NCBI GenBank assembly: GCA_031181345.1
Contig: JAPSLC010000018.1
Location: 18,926-82,925, forward strand
Reading direction: 5' to 3'
Origin: Cupriavidus sp.
GTDB lineage: Bacteria; Pseudomonadota; Gammaproteobacteria; Burkholderiales; Burkholderiaceae
Length of the DNA stretch: 64,000 nucleotides
Shown here: positions 30,023 to 40,759 of the stretch, piece by piece
How the letters are laid out: the number at the start of each line of letters is the position of its first letter
Numbering within the stretch: position 1 is the first letter of the stretch
The notes under the pieces: generated by a model
The model's database searches: none
What the model was told of the DNA's origin: nothing
The model's input: only the letters and a program-made list of their open reading frames with translations
Translations under genes and position numbers: made by a program

Positions 30023-30802
30023 ATGAACAGCGAAATCACCCTGTCCCTGCCGCGTGAGGCCGCGGACAAGCTGCGCGGCGAGTTCGACCATTTCGTGCGG
30101 CTCTCGACGGGGCTGGACCGGCAGTTCGTGCCGCCCTCGTTCGAGGACTTTCTGCGTGCGCGCGTGATGCACCAGGACGGTCCGCTGACCGAGCGCGCGG
30201 TGACGCGCCTGCTGACCGGCGGCGAGTACGCCTGGGCCAAGCGCGTGTTCGACAAGCAACTGCCGCACGCGATGGCCAATCTGATGCGCGATGCCGAACG
30301 CTTCGGCTTCGGGCTTGCGGTGCGTTCGGAATGGTCGCCGTCGGAGCGGCTGGCGCAGGCGCGCAAGTGGGCGGTGGAGATTCTCGACCACGCCGGCGCC
30401 GATCCGGCGCTGGCCGATACGCTGGCCGAGCACATCGCCAACGCCGCGGTGGACGTGCGCACCATCGAAGAACAGATGCAGACGCCGGCATGGCGCCTGG
30501 CGGACAGCCTGCGCCGGCGCGTCTACGACCTGCTGTACCTCGTGCAGACCGAGCGCGGCACCGGCGCCGCGCTGACCCGCCTGGGCGAGCTGCGCGCGAT
30601 GGTGGGCCTGGCGCTGGACTACGGCGCGATCGACGCGCAGGAAGCCGGCCGCGTGATGGAGCAGGTCGAGCACGCCCGCCCGCACCTGTTCCGCGACGAG
30701 CCTGACGATGTCTTCGCGCGGCTCGCCGCGTGGCTGCGTCGCGTGTTCAAGCCGATGCCGGCCGCGCCGTCAATGGTGGAAAGCGACAAGCGATCGCATT
30801 GA
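30023..30802 (+). CDS. Conserved-looking hypothetical protein between MCP and flhDC
   Basis: 259 aa MNSEITLSLPREAADKLRGEFDHFVRLSTGLDRQFVPPSFEDFLRARV...; no recognised family. Confidence 0.7.
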   Translation: MNSEITLSLPREAADKLRGEFDHFVRLSTGLDRQFVPPSFEDFLRARVMHQDGPLTERAVTRLLTGGEYAWAKRVFDKQLPHAMANLMRDAERFGFGLAVRSEWSPSERLAQARKWAVEILDHAGADPALADTLAEHIANAAVDVRTIEEQMQTPAWRLADSLRRRVYDLLYLVQTERGTGAALTRLGELRAMVGLALDYGAIDAQEAGRVMEQVEHARPHLFRDEPDDVFARLAAWLRRVFKPMPAAPSMVESDKRSH

Positions 30803-30880
30803 ACGCGAAGCGTTTTCAGTCAGCCCGAGACTTCCCTTGCAAACCGCCTGGAATCGCTGTCTAAGTGATTCTGGCGGCAT

Positions 30881-31078
30881 GTTACTTGTTACAGATTTGA
30901 TCCGGATCGCGTTACAAGGTTGTTACATCTGAACCTGTCGTTTTTGCCATGTATCATCCATGCGACAAGGAGCATCCCCAACGTAAGTAGGGATTGGCAG
31001 CGGCAGGCGATTGCCGATATAAAGCGGACAGTCCATTTACATTCCGTAACATTTGTTACCAGATGTGAGTTTTGTAAC
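30881..31078. promoter_or_regulatory. Flagellar master-operon upstream region with seven GTTAC/GTAAC motifs
   Basis: atgttacttgttacag, gcgttacaaggttgttacat, ccgtaacatttgttacc, tttgtaac in the AT-richer flhD leader. Confidence 0.4.
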
Positions 31079-31205
31079 TGGGCCGGAGTAGTTCCGATCA
31101 GATGTAGTACCCGTCGCACACGCACTGAAACGATCTGGACGCCGGAGGTCTGCCACCGGTAAGCGCTGGACAAGCGGGCGAGGGTTCCTTGGTAGCGGGG
31201 ATAAA

Positions 31206-31523
31206 TTGGAAAGCAGTGAACTTCTGCAGGAGATCAGGGAGGTCAATCTCGCCTATCTGCTGCTCGCGCAACGCCTGGTGCGCGAAAACCAACTCGAAGC
31301 CATGTTCCGCCTCGGCGTCAGCAAGGAAATCGCTGACATCCTGGCCAAGCTGACGCCTGCTCAGCTGGTCAAGCTGGCGGCATCCAACATGGTCCTGTGC
31401 CGATTCCGGTTCGACGACCATGCGCTGCTCTCCACGCTGACGCATACCGCCAAGAGCCACGATATGCAGCAGATCCACGCTGCGATCCTGCTCGCGCGCC
31501 AGCCGGTGGAGTCGCTCAATTGA
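31206..31523 (+). CDS. flhD: Flagellar transcriptional activator FlhD
   Basis: [53 protein letters not shown]. Confidence 0.95.
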   Translation: MESSELLQEIREVNLAYLLLAQRLVRENQLEAMFRLGVSKEIADILAKLTPAQLVKLAASNMVLCRFRFDDHALLSTLTHTAKSHDMQQIHAAILLARQPVESLN

Positions 31524-32122
31524 GCGCGCTGCTGCAGGTCCAACCGGCCCGGAGCTACACGGCCGCTCCGGCTGCCCCGCGCAAGAGCGTACTGCAGGAT
31601 GCCAACCAGACCCAGCTCGCCATCGAGCTGATCGGCCTGGGTGCGCGCCTGCAGGTGCTCGAAGCCGAGACCACGCTCTCGCGCGACCGGCTGATCCGTC
31701 TGTACAAGGAGCTGCGCGGCGTGTCCCCGCCCAAGGGCATGCTGCCGTTCTCGACGGACTGGTTCACGACCTGGCTGCCGAACATCCACTCGTCGCTGTT
31801 CTTCTCGGCCTATCAGTTCATGGTCCAGCAGGGCGAGGCGAGCGGCATTCGTGCGGTGGTCGCCGCATACCGTCTCTACCTCGAGCATGTGTCCCTGCTC
31901 GGCGGCGAAATTGTCTTAAGTTTTACGCGTGCCTGGACGTTAGTACGGTTCTTCGAGAGCAATATGCTGCAGCTTTCCAGTTGCACATGCTGCGGAGGAC
32001 AGTTCGTCACACACGCCTACGAGCCGAACGCGAACTTCGTCTGCAGCCTGTGCCGGCCGCCATCGCGCGCGGGCAAGGCAAAGAAGCCCTCGAAGGACGC
32101 CACGCCAGCGCAACCCGCCTGA
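31520..32122 (+). CDS. flhC: Flagellar transcriptional activator FlhC (TTG start overlapping the flhD stop)
   Basis: [62 protein letters not shown]...CSLC zinc site. Confidence 0.94.
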   Translation: MSALLQVQPARSYTAAPAAPRKSVLQDANQTQLAIELIGLGARLQVLEAETTLSRDRLIRLYKELRGVSPPKGMLPFSTDWFTTWLPNIHSSLFFSAYQFMVQQGEASGIRAVVAAYRLYLEHVSLLGGEIVLSFTRAWTLVRFFESNMLQLSSCTCCGGQFVTHAYEPNANFVCSLCRPPSRAGKAKKPSKDATPAQPA

Positions 32123-32240
32123 TTGACGCCGGGCTTGCGCGGCGAGCCAGACCGGGGCGGCACGGCGCGCAGCTTGCCATGTCCCGCCGAGGTCCGGCTC
32201 GCGCGTGTCCGATGCGTGTTTTTCTGACGGGGAATCGATC

Positions 32241-33104
32241 GTGCTAGTTGTTCTTGGCTATGTCGTCGTAGTGGCGGCGGTGCTTGGTGGTTACGCCATG
32301 ACTGGCGGCCACATGGGCGCGCTATATCAACCGGCAGAACTGGTGATCATTGGCGGCGCCGCGCTCGGCGCCTTCATCAGCGCCAACAGCGGCAAGGCGA
32401 TCAAGGCGACCTTGCGCGCGCTGCCGCAGCTGCTGCGCAGCAGCAAATACAACAAGGCGCTGTACATGGAAGTGATGGCGCTGCTGTACGTGCTGCTGTC
32501 CAAGGCGCGCCGCGAGGGCATCCTGTTCCTTGAGAAGGAAATCGCCGATCCGGCCGCCAGCAGCGTCTTCAGCCAGTATCCGCGCATCCTCGCCGATCCG
32601 GCGATGATGGAATTCCTGACCGACTATCTGCGCATGATGGTCAACGGCAATATGAATGCCTTCGAGATCGAGGCCCTGATGGACCACGAGATCGAGACCT
32701 TCAAGCACGAGGCCGAAGTGCCCGCCCACGCGCTGGCGCGGGTCGGCGACGCGCTGCCGGCTTTCGGCATCGTCGCCGCGGTGATGGGCGTGGTGCATGC
32801 GCTGGCCTCGGCCGATCTGCCGCCGTCCGTGCTGGGCGCGCTGATTGCGCATGCGATGGTCGGCACCTTCCTGGGCATTCTGCTGGCTTACGGTTTCGTC
32901 TCCCCGCTGGCCTCGCGCGTCGAGCACCAGGTTGCCGAGACGGTCAAGATGTACCAGTGCATCAAGGTCACGCTGCTGGCTTCGCTCAACGGCTATGCGC
33001 CGCTGGTCGCGGTCGAGTTCGGCCGCAAGGTGCTGTACTCGAGCGAGCGTCCGTCGTTCCTGGAACTGGACGACCACGTGCGCGAAGTCAAGAGCCTGAC
33101 GTAA
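32241..33104 (+). CDS. motA: Flagellar motor stator protein MotA (GTG start)
   Basis: [49 protein letters not shown]. Confidence 0.95.
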   Translation: MLVVLGYVVVVAAVLGGYAMTGGHMGALYQPAELVIIGGAALGAFISANSGKAIKATLRALPQLLRSSKYNKALYMEVMALLYVLLSKARREGILFLEKEIADPAASSVFSQYPRILADPAMMEFLTDYLRMMVNGNMNAFEIEALMDHEIETFKHEAEVPAHALARVGDALPAFGIVAAVMGVVHALASADLPPSVLGALIAHAMVGTFLGILLAYGFVSPLASRVEHQVAETVKMYQCIKVTLLASLNGYAPLVAVEFGRKVLYSSERPSFLELDDHVREVKSLT

Positions 33105-33162
33105 GCGCGCCGGGCAGCCAGTCCTCGAGCCAGTCCATTCGTCCGTCCACCGCAGGCCAAGC

Positions 33163-34116
33163 ATGACCGATCACGCGCGCCCTATCGTCGTCCGCCGCGC
33201 TGCCGCTCACGGCAAGCCGCACGGCAACCACAGCTGGAAGATCGCCTACGCCGATTTCATGACGGCGATGATGGCCTTCTTCCTGGTGCTGTGGCTGCTG
33301 AGCACGTCGACGCCGAAGGACCTGGTGCAGGTGGCCGAGTATTTCCGCACGCCGCTGAAGGTGGCGATCGCCGGCGGCCAGAAGGTCAGCGAGTCGCCCA
33401 GCGTGATCCCCGGTGGCGGCATCGACCCGGCCAGCAAGGACGGCGAAACGCGCCGCATGCGCGAGGACGATCCGCAGTCGCTGCAGAAGCGCCGCGACCA
33501 GCTCGAGACCGAGCGGCTGCGCGCGCTCAAGCAGCGGCTGGAGCAGCTGATCGAGAACAACCCGGTGCTGCGCCAGTTCCGCCCGCAGCTGCTGCTGGAC
33601 ATCACCAGCGAGGGGCTGCGCATCCAGATCCTCGATACGCAGAACCGGCCGATGTTCCGCACCGGCAAGGCGGTGGTCGAGCCGTACATGCGCGACATCC
33701 TGCGCGAGATCGGCCCGGTGCTCAACGAGATGCCGAACAAGGTCAGCCTGTCGGGCCATACCGATTCGTCCAACTACATGAACGGCGAGCGCACTTACTC
33801 CAACTGGGAGCTGTCGGCCGATCGCGCCAACGCCTCGCGCCAGGAGCTGATCGCCGGCGGCATGCAGGAGGGCAAGGTGCTGCGCGTGCTCGGCCTGGCC
33901 GCCACCATGCCGCTGGACAAGAACGATTCGCTGGCCCCCGTCAACCGCCGCATCAGCATCGTGGTGCTGAACCAGCGCGCCCAGGCCCGCTTCGAGGCGG
34001 AGAACGCCAGCGCGGCCGACGTCGCGGTGCGCGCCAAGGCCGGCGAGTCGGCGCAGGCGCTGCAGCAGGGAATGGAAGGGGCGACGGGCGCATCGGCGCC
34101 CCAGGCGCGGCAGTAG
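33163..34116 (+). CDS. motB: Flagellar motor protein MotB
   Basis: [30 protein letters not shown]; OmpA-like [34 protein letters not shown]. Confidence 0.95.
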   Translation: MTDHARPIVVRRAAAHGKPHGNHSWKIAYADFMTAMMAFFLVLWLLSTSTPKDLVQVAEYFRTPLKVAIAGGQKVSESPSVIPGGGIDPASKDGETRRMREDDPQSLQKRRDQLETERLRALKQRLEQLIENNPVLRQFRPQLLLDITSEGLRIQILDTQNRPMFRTGKAVVEPYMRDILREIGPVLNEMPNKVSLSGHTDSSNYMNGERTYSNWELSADRANASRQELIAGGMQEGKVLRVLGLAATMPLDKNDSLAPVNRRISIVVLNQRAQARFEAENASAADVAVRAKAGESAQALQQGMEGATGASAPQARQ

Positions 34117-34217
34117 CCGGCACTTAAATCAGTAACAAAATTTAATAAGACCGTCGGCGAGGTCGATAACCAGCTGGTAACGGCTCAATGCTTAGCAATC
34201 AGTGATTCAGGACGGTC

Positions 34218-36248
34218 ATGTCTGTCGATATCGATATCACGCAGTTCTACCAGACCTTCTTCGAGGAAGCGGAAGAGCTGCTCGTTGAAATGGAGCAGTT
34301 GCTGCTCGGCCTCGACATCGAGGCGCCCGACGCGGAAGACCTCAATGCGATCTTCCGCGCGGCGCATTCGATCAAGGGCGGCGCGGCGACCTTCGGCTTC
34401 AGCGCGCTGACCGAGACCACCCACCTGCTCGAGAATCTGCTGGACCGCACGCGCCGGCGGGAACTGGCGTTGTCCAGGGCCATCATCGATACCTTTCTGG
34501 AAACCAAGGACGTGTTGCAAGACCAGCTCAACGCCTACCGCAACGGTACCGAACCCGATCCGCAGACCCTTGCGCGCATCTGTGCGGTGCTGCAGCAGCT
34601 GGCCTACGAGACCGGCGGCGAGGCACCCGCGCCCGCACCGGTAGCGGCCGCTCCGGCCGCCCCGCCCGCGCCCGCTGCGGTTGCCGCACCGGCGGGCGGG
34701 GCGCTGAAGGTACGCCTGCTCAACGTGTCGAAGGACGACCAGGTGCTGCTGCGCGAGGAGCTCGGCAATCTGGGCGAGATCCTCGGCGAGACCCAGAGCG
34801 ACAGCGAGCTGGCGATCGAGCTGGCAACGCAATGCAGCCCCGACGACATCGTCGCGGTCTGCTGCTTCGTGATCGACGCCGAGCAGATCGTGATCGAGCC
34901 GGCCAGCGGCGCAGCCCCGACCGCCGCAAGCGCCGCGCCTGCCGCCACCGAAGCGATGGCCGCTTCCGCGCCTGCCGCCGTGGTTGCCGCGCCGGCCGCA
35001 GCCCCCGCTGCCGCCAAGGACAAGGAGCGCGCCAAGGCCGGCGCCGCCGCCGCCCACCATCAGGAGTCGGGCTCGATCCGCGTGCCGACCGAGAAGGTCG
35101 ACCAGATCATCAACCTGGTCGGCGAGCTGGTGATCACGCAGTCGATGCTGGCGCAGACCGCATCGTCGCTCGACCCGGTGCTGTTCGACCGCCTGTTCTC
35201 CGGCATGGGTCAGCTGGAGCGCAATGCGCGCGATCTGCAGGAAGCGGTGATGTCGATCCGCATGATGCCGATGGACTATGTGTTCTCGCGCTTCCCGCGC
35301 CTGGTGCGCGACCTGGCCGCCAAGCTGGGCAAGCAGATCGACCTGGTGACCTTCGGCAAGGCCACCGAACTGGACAAGAGCCTGATCGAGCGGATCATCG
35401 ACCCGCTGACCCACCTGGTGCGCAACAGCCTGGACCACGGAATCGAGACGCCCGACAAGCGCGTCGCCGCGGGCAAGGATGCGACCGGCCAGCTGATCCT
35501 GTCGGCGCAGCACCACGGCGGCAACATCGTGATCGAGGTCAGCGACGACGGCGGCGGCCTGCGCCGCGACAAGATCCTGGCCAAGGCGATGCAGAACGGC
35601 CTGCCGGTCTCGGAGAGCATGAGCGACGAGGAAGTGTGGCAGCTGATCTTTGCGCCGGGCTTCTCGACCGCCGAGGCCGTCACCGACCTGTCCGGCCGCG
35701 GCGTCGGCATGGACGTGGTCAAGCGCAACATCCAGGAGATGGGCGGCCACGTCGAGATCAGCTCGCGCCCTGGCAACGGCACCACCACCCGCATCGTGCT
35801 GCCGCTGACGCTGGCGATCCTCGACGGCATGTCGGTCAAGGTCGGCGAGGAGACCTTCATCCTGCCGCTGAACTGCGTGATGGAGTCGCTGCAGCCGAAG
35901 GCCGACGACGTGCGCACCGCCGCCAATACCGAGCGCGTGATGCACGTGCGCGGCGAATACCTGCCGCTGCTGGAGCTGCACCGCGTCTTCAACGTCGAGA
36001 ACGCGGTGCAGGAGCCGACCCAGGGCATCGCCATCATCCTGCAGGCCGAGGGCAAGCGCTTCGCGCTGCTGGTCGACCAGCTGATCGGCCAGCACCAGGT
36101 CGTGCTGAAGAACCTGGAGACCAACTACCGCAAGGTGCCCGGCATCTCGGCCGCGACCATCCTGGGCGACGGCAGCGTGGCGCTGATCGTCGACGTCGCC
36201 GCGCTGCAGCGCACCGGCGTCCGGCGCCAGGAGCCGGCGCTGGCTTGA
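34218..36248 (+). CDS. cheA: Chemotaxis histidine kinase CheA
   Basis: Hpt [49 protein letters not shown]; CheW-like C-terminus. Confidence 0.96.
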   Translation: MSVDIDITQFYQTFFEEAEELLVEMEQLLLGLDIEAPDAEDLNAIFRAAHSIKGGAATFGFSALTETTHLLENLLDRTRRRELALSRAIIDTFLETKDVLQDQLNAYRNGTEPDPQTLARICAVLQQLAYETGGEAPAPAPVAAAPAAPPAPAAVAAPAGGALKVRLLNVSKDDQVLLREELGNLGEILGETQSDSELAIELATQCSPDDIVAVCCFVIDAEQIVIEPASGAAPTAASAAPAATEAMAASAPAAVVAAPAAAPAAAKDKERAKAGAAAAHHQESGSIRVPTEKVDQIINLVGELVITQSMLAQTASSLDPVLFDRLFSGMGQLERNARDLQEAVMSIRMMPMDYVFSRFPRLVRDLAAKLGKQIDLVTFGKATELDKSLIERIIDPLTHLVRNSLDHGIETPDKRVAAGKDATGQLILSAQHHGGNIVIEVSDDGGGLRRDKILAKAMQNGLPVSESMSDEEVWQLIFAPGFSTAEAVTDLSGRGVGMDVVKRNIQEMGGHVEISSRPGNGTTTRIVLPLTLAILDGMSVKVGEETFILPLNCVMESLQPKADDVRTAANTERVMHVRGEYLPLLELHRVFNVENAVQEPTQGIAIILQAEGKRFALLVDQLIGQHQVVLKNLETNYRKVPGISAATILGDGSVALIVDVAALQRTGVRRQEPALA

Positions 36249-36282
36249 GGCGAAGGCAAGATTCAACAAGGAGCAACACATC

Positions 36283-36777
36283 ATGGCCGGCATCGGACAT
36301 AGCGACACCCCCGGAAGCGAGGCGGCGGGCCAGGAGTTCCTGGTGTTCACGCTGGGCTCCGAGGAATACGGCATCGACATCCTGAAGGTGCAGGAGATCC
36401 GCAGCTACGACGGCGTGACGCGGATTGCCAACGCGCCGGACTTCATCAAGGGCGTGACCAATCTGCGCGGCGTGATCGTGCCGATCGTCGACCTGCGCAT
36501 GAAGTTCCGCCTCGGCAACGTCAAGTACGACCACCAGACCGTCGTCATCATCCTGAACATCGCGGGCCGTGTGGTCGGCATCGTGGTCGACGGCGTGTCG
36601 GACGTGCTGACGCTGACCGGCGAGGCCATCAAGCCGGCGCCCGAGTTCGGCGTGTCGGTGTCGACCGAGCATCTGACGGGCCTGGCGACCGTGGAGGGCC
36701 GCATGCTGATCCTGCTCGACATCGAACGGATGATGACCAGCCCGGAGATGGAGCTGATCGAGGGCGAGGCAGCCTGA
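36283..36777 (+). CDS. cheW: Chemotaxis coupling protein CheW (second copy)
   Basis: [59 protein letters not shown]. Confidence 0.95.
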   Translation: MAGIGHSDTPGSEAAGQEFLVFTLGSEEYGIDILKVQEIRSYDGVTRIANAPDFIKGVTNLRGVIVPIVDLRMKFRLGNVKYDHQTVVIILNIAGRVVGIVVDGVSDVLTLTGEAIKPAPEFGVSVSTEHLTGLATVEGRMLILLDIERMMTSPEMELIEGEAA

Positions 36778-36903
36778 GCGGCGCGGGCCTGCATCGGACC
36801 CGCCGCCGGCCCGCCCCTCGCGTTTGCCAGCCCTTCGCTTTATCGTCACCCAGCCGCACCCGTCGCCACCCCCGTCACCACCCTCGCCGATCCACCCGCA
36901 GAC

Positions 36904-37803
36904 ATGACGCCGCATCGAACCCTCGCTCCCCGCGCCGCGGCCCCCGCCATGCCGCCCGCCGCCCTGCGGGACGACGCGCGCGACTTCCTGCTGACCGACC
37001 GCGACTTCGACAAGGTGCGGGCGCTGATCCATCGCCGCGCCGGCATTTCGCTGGGCGCGCAGAAGCGCGAGATGGTCTATAGCCGGCTGGCGCGCCGCCT
37101 GCGCGCGCTGCAGCTGAACGACTTCGCCAGCTACCTGGCGCTGCTCGAGGCCGACGAGTACTCGGGCGAGTGGGAATTCTTCACCAACGCGCTGACCACC
37201 AACCTGACCTCGTTCTTCCGCGAGGCGCACCACTTCCCGCTGCTGGCCGAGCACGCCAAGCGGATCGGCCGGCCGTATTCGGTCTGGTGCGCGGCCGCGT
37301 CGACGGGCGAGGAGCCGTATTCGATCGCGATCACGCTGGCCGAGGCGCTCGGCGAGCGCGCCGCGACCGTGCTGGCCACCGATATCGACACGCAGGTCCT
37401 GGCCAAGGCTCGTACCGGCGTCTACTCGGCCGACCAGGTTGCGCGGCTGTCGCAGGAACGGCTCAAGCGCTTCTTCCTGAAAGGCACAGGGCAGCGTGCC
37501 GGCCAGGTCAAGGTCAAGCCCGAGCTCGCCGCGACGATCGCGTTCGAGCCGCTGAACCTGCTGGCCCCCGACTGGGGCATCCGCGAGCGCTTCGATGCGA
37601 TCTTCTGCCGCAACGTGATGATCTATTTCGACAAGCCAACCCAGGGCCGCATCCTGGAGCGCTTCGTCCCGCTGCTCAAGCCGCATGGGCTGCTGTTCGC
37701 CGGCCATTCGGAGAATTTCTCGTACGTGACGCGCGCCTTCCAGTTGCGCGGGCAGACCGTCTACGAACTGGCGCCTGGCGCCGCCAGGGCCGGAGCCGCC
37801 TGA
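36904..37803 (+). CDS. cheR: Chemotaxis methyltransferase CheR
   Basis: [23 protein letters not shown]...[19 protein letters not shown]...[18 protein letters not shown]. Confidence 0.95.
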   Translation: MTPHRTLAPRAAAPAMPPAALRDDARDFLLTDRDFDKVRALIHRRAGISLGAQKREMVYSRLARRLRALQLNDFASYLALLEADEYSGEWEFFTNALTTNLTSFFREAHHFPLLAEHAKRIGRPYSVWCAAASTGEEPYSIAITLAEALGERAATVLATDIDTQVLAKARTGVYSADQVARLSQERLKRFFLKGTGQRAGQVKVKPELAATIAFEPLNLLAPDWGIRERFDAIFCRNVMIYFDKPTQGRILERFVPLLKPHGLLFAGHSENFSYVTRAFQLRGQTVYELAPGAARAGAA

Positions 37804-38450
37804 TGCAGACGCCGCACCTGCCGGAGGCGATCGCCACCCGCACCTACTTCGACCGCGAGTTCGGCAAGCAGGCCATCAAGCTGCTGCCCAACGAGTACTA
37901 CGTCACGCGCGACGACGTGGTGCTGACCACGGTGCTCGGCTCCTGCGTGGCCGCCTGCATCCGCGACGAGAAAGCGGGCGTCGGCGGCATGAACCACTTC
38001 ATGCTGCCGGACGACGAGAACGCCGGACCCGACCGCGTGCTGTCGGCGTCCATGCGCTACGGCTGCTATGCGCTCGAGGTGCTGATCAACGAGCTGCTGA
38101 AGATGGGCGCGCGCCGCGAGCGGCTCGAGGCCAAGGTGTTCGGCGGCGGCGCGGTGCTGGCCAACATGACCACGCTGAACATCGGCGACCGCAACGCCGA
38201 GTTCGTGCTGCGCTATCTGAAGACCGAAGAGATCCGGGTCGCGGCGCAGGACCTGCGCGGGCCGCACGCGCGCCGGGTCAGCTATTTCCCGCAGACGGGC
38301 CTGGCGCTGGTGCGCCGGCTGACCCGCCAGGACGACCAGGCGGTCGTCGAACGCAACGAACGCGCGCTGGCGCGCGCAATTTCCGCGACGCCGGTACGCG
38401 GCGGCGTCGAGTTGTTCGGGCGGCGCGGCGCCACCTCCACCGTTTCCTGA
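37803..38450 (+). CDS. cheD: Chemoreceptor glutamine deamidase CheD
   Basis: [39 protein letters not shown] overlap with cheR. Confidence 0.95.
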   Translation: MQTPHLPEAIATRTYFDREFGKQAIKLLPNEYYVTRDDVVLTTVLGSCVAACIRDEKAGVGGMNHFMLPDDENAGPDRVLSASMRYGCYALEVLINELLKMGARRERLEAKVFGGGAVLANMTTLNIGDRNAEFVLRYLKTEEIRVAAQDLRGPHARRVSYFPQTGLALVRRLTRQDDQAVVERNERALARAISATPVRGGVELFGRRGATSTVS

Positions 38451-38472
38451 ATTCGAAGGACCCGTTTTCGAC

Positions 38473-39549
38473 ATGACCGCCGCCGCCAAGATCAAGGTGC
38501 TCTGCGTGGACGACTCCGCGCTGATCCGCAGCCTGATGACGGAGATCATCAACAGCCAGCCCGACATGGAGGTGGTCGGCACCGCGCCGGACCCGCTGGT
38601 CGCGCGCGAGATGATCAAGCGCCTGAACCCGGATGTGCTGACGCTGGACGTCGAAATGCCGCGCATGGACGGCCTCGATTTCCTCGAGCGGCTGATGCGG
38701 CTGCGGCCGATGCCGGTGCTGATGGTGTCCTCGCTGACCGAGCGCGGGTCCGAGATCACGATGCGCGCGCTGGAACTGGGCGCGGTCGATTTCATCACCA
38801 AGCCCAAGCTCGGCATCCGCGACGGCCTGCTCGAATACACCGACACCATCGCCGACAAGCTGCGCGCCGCCTCGCGCGCACGGCTGCGGCCCGCGGCGAC
38901 GCCGGGCGCCCAGCCCGCGCAGCCCGCGCCGATGCTGCGCACGCCGCTGCTGTCGACCGAAAAGCTGATCATCGTCGGCGCCTCCACCGGCGGCACCGAG
39001 GCCATCAAGGAATTCCTGATGCCGCTGCCGCCCGATGCGCCGGCGGTGCTGATCGTCCAGCATATGCCGGCCGGCTTCACGCGCTCGTTCGCGCAGCGGC
39101 TCGACGGCCTGTGCCGCCTTACGGTCAAGGAGGCCGAGCACGGCGAGCGGGTGCTGCCGGGGTATGCCTATATCGCGCCGGGCGACCAGCATCTGCTGCT
39201 GGCGCGCAGCGGCGCCAACTATGTCGCGCACCTGTCGCAGGACCCGCCGGTCAACCGGCATCGGCCCTCGGTCGATGTGCTGTTCGACTCGGCCGCCGTG
39301 CATGCGGGCAAGAATGCCATCGGCGTGATCCTGACCGGCATGGGCCGCGACGGCGCGCGCGGCATGCTGCGGATGCGCGAGGCCGGCGCCTACAACCTGG
39401 CGCAGGACGAGCAGAGCTGCATCGTGTTCGGCATGCCGAAGGAGGCGATCGCCGCCGGCGGCGTGCATGAGGTGGCGCCGTTGTCGTCGATGAGCCAGCG
39501 CGTGATGGCTCGGCTGGCTACCTTCGGCACACGCGCGCAGCGAGTTTGA
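38473..39549 (+). CDS. cheB: Chemotaxis response regulator methylesterase CheB
   Basis: [72 protein letters not shown]. Confidence 0.96.
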   Translation: MTAAAKIKVLCVDDSALIRSLMTEIINSQPDMEVVGTAPDPLVAREMIKRLNPDVLTLDVEMPRMDGLDFLERLMRLRPMPVLMVSSLTERGSEITMRALELGAVDFITKPKLGIRDGLLEYTDTIADKLRAASRARLRPAATPGAQPAQPAPMLRTPLLSTEKLIIVGASTGGTEAIKEFLMPLPPDAPAVLIVQHMPAGFTRSFAQRLDGLCRLTVKEAEHGERVLPGYAYIAPGDQHLLLARSGANYVAHLSQDPPVNRHRPSVDVLFDSAAVHAGKNAIGVILTGMGRDGARGMLRMREAGAYNLAQDEQSCIVFGMPKEAIAAGGVHEVAPLSSMSQRVMARLATFGTRAQRV

Positions 39550-39631
39550 CAATCCCGCGGACGCGGCGCGGCCTGTACGCGCGGCGCGTCCGAATAGACG
39601 CAATCATCCACAACCGTATTGGAGCCGTAGA

Positions 39632-40027
39632 GTGGACAAGAACATCAAGATCCTGGTGGTCGACGATTTCCCGACCATGCGCCGCATCATCCGCAACCTG
39701 CTCAAGGAGCTGGGTTTCGCCAACGTCGAGGAAGCCGAAGACGGTGCCGCCGGCCTGGAGAAGGTCAAGGACGGCAGCTTCCAGTTCGTCATTTCCGACT
39801 GGAACATGCCCAACATGGACGGCCTGACCATGCTGCAGGGCATTCGCGCCGATCCTTCGATCGCCAAGACGCCGGTGCTGATGGTGACCGCCGAAGCGAA
39901 GAAGGAAAACATCATCGCGGCGGCCCAGGCCGGTGCCAATGGCTATGTGGTCAAGCCGTTCACCGCGGCGACGCTGGACGAGAAGATCACCAAGATCTTC
40001 GAGAAGATCGCCAAGGAAGGGGCTTGA
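39632..40027 (+). CDS. cheY: Chemotaxis response regulator CheY
   Basis: [45 protein letters not shown]...[11 protein letters not shown]. Confidence 0.96.
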   Translation: MDKNIKILVVDDFPTMRRIIRNLLKELGFANVEEAEDGAAGLEKVKDGSFQFVISDWNMPNMDGLTMLQGIRADPSIAKTPVLMVTAEAKKENIIAAAQAGANGYVVKPFTAATLDEKITKIFEKIAKEGA

Positions 40028-40037
40028 GGCAGCCGTT

Positions 40038-40676
40038 ATGTCCACCACGTCGAATATCAATATCGAGTCCGCCGAGCAGATCATCCAGCGTATCGGCAGC
40101 CTGACCCGCATGCTGCGCGACAGCATGCGCGAGCTGGGCCTGGACAAGGAGATCGAGCGCGCGGCGCAGGCGATCCCCGACGCGCGCGATCGCCTGAGCT
40201 ACATCGCCAACATGACCGAGAAGGCGGCCGAACGCACGCTGAACGCGGTCGAGCTGGCGCAGCCGATCCAGGCAGGCCTGGAGAAGCAGGCCGAGGCGCT
40301 CGACAAGCGGTGGGAGGACTGGTTTGCGCGGCCGGTCGAACTGGCCGACGCGCGCGAGCTGGTGCTGGACACGCGCGCCTTCCTGACCGAGGTGCCGACC
40401 CAGGCCCGCGCCACCGGCAGTCATCTGCTCGAGATCATGATGGCGCAGGACTTCCAGGATCTGACCGGCCAGGTCATCAAGAAGATGATGGACATGATCC
40501 AGACGCTGGAGCAGGAACTGCTGCAGATGCTGATCGACAATGTCCCGGCCGAGCGGCGCGTCGAAACCGGCCCGGTCACGCTGATGAACGGACCGCAGGT
40601 GAATCCCGAAGGCAAGCACGACGTGGTGTCGGACCAGTCGCAGGTCGACGATCTGCTGGCGAGCCTGGGCTTCTGA
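40038..40676 (+). CDS. cheZ: CheY-P phosphatase CheZ
   Basis: [42 protein letters not shown]-terminal [14 protein letters not shown]-type tail. Confidence 0.95.
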   Translation: MSTTSNINIESAEQIIQRIGSLTRMLRDSMRELGLDKEIERAAQAIPDARDRLSYIANMTEKAAERTLNAVELAQPIQAGLEKQAEALDKRWEDWFARPVELADARELVLDTRAFLTEVPTQARATGSHLLEIMMAQDFQDLTGQVIKKMMDMIQTLEQELLQMLIDNVPAERRVETGPVTLMNGPQVNPEGKHDVVSDQSQVDDLLASLGF

Positions 40677-40759
40677 ACCGGGCCGCGAAGCAGTCCATGC
40701 ACGGCGCCGGCGCCCGTGTCGCTGGCATGGCGATACGCGCGGCGATGACGTTCCGGACC

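Noticed and set aside
34150-34180. FliA promoter upstream of cheA (TAATAAGA-N11-GTCGATAA)
   Set aside because: -10 is close to consensus but the -35 is weak; left as a possibility only.
34185-36380. 731-aa minus-strand ORF
   Set aside because: Antisense shadow of cheA.
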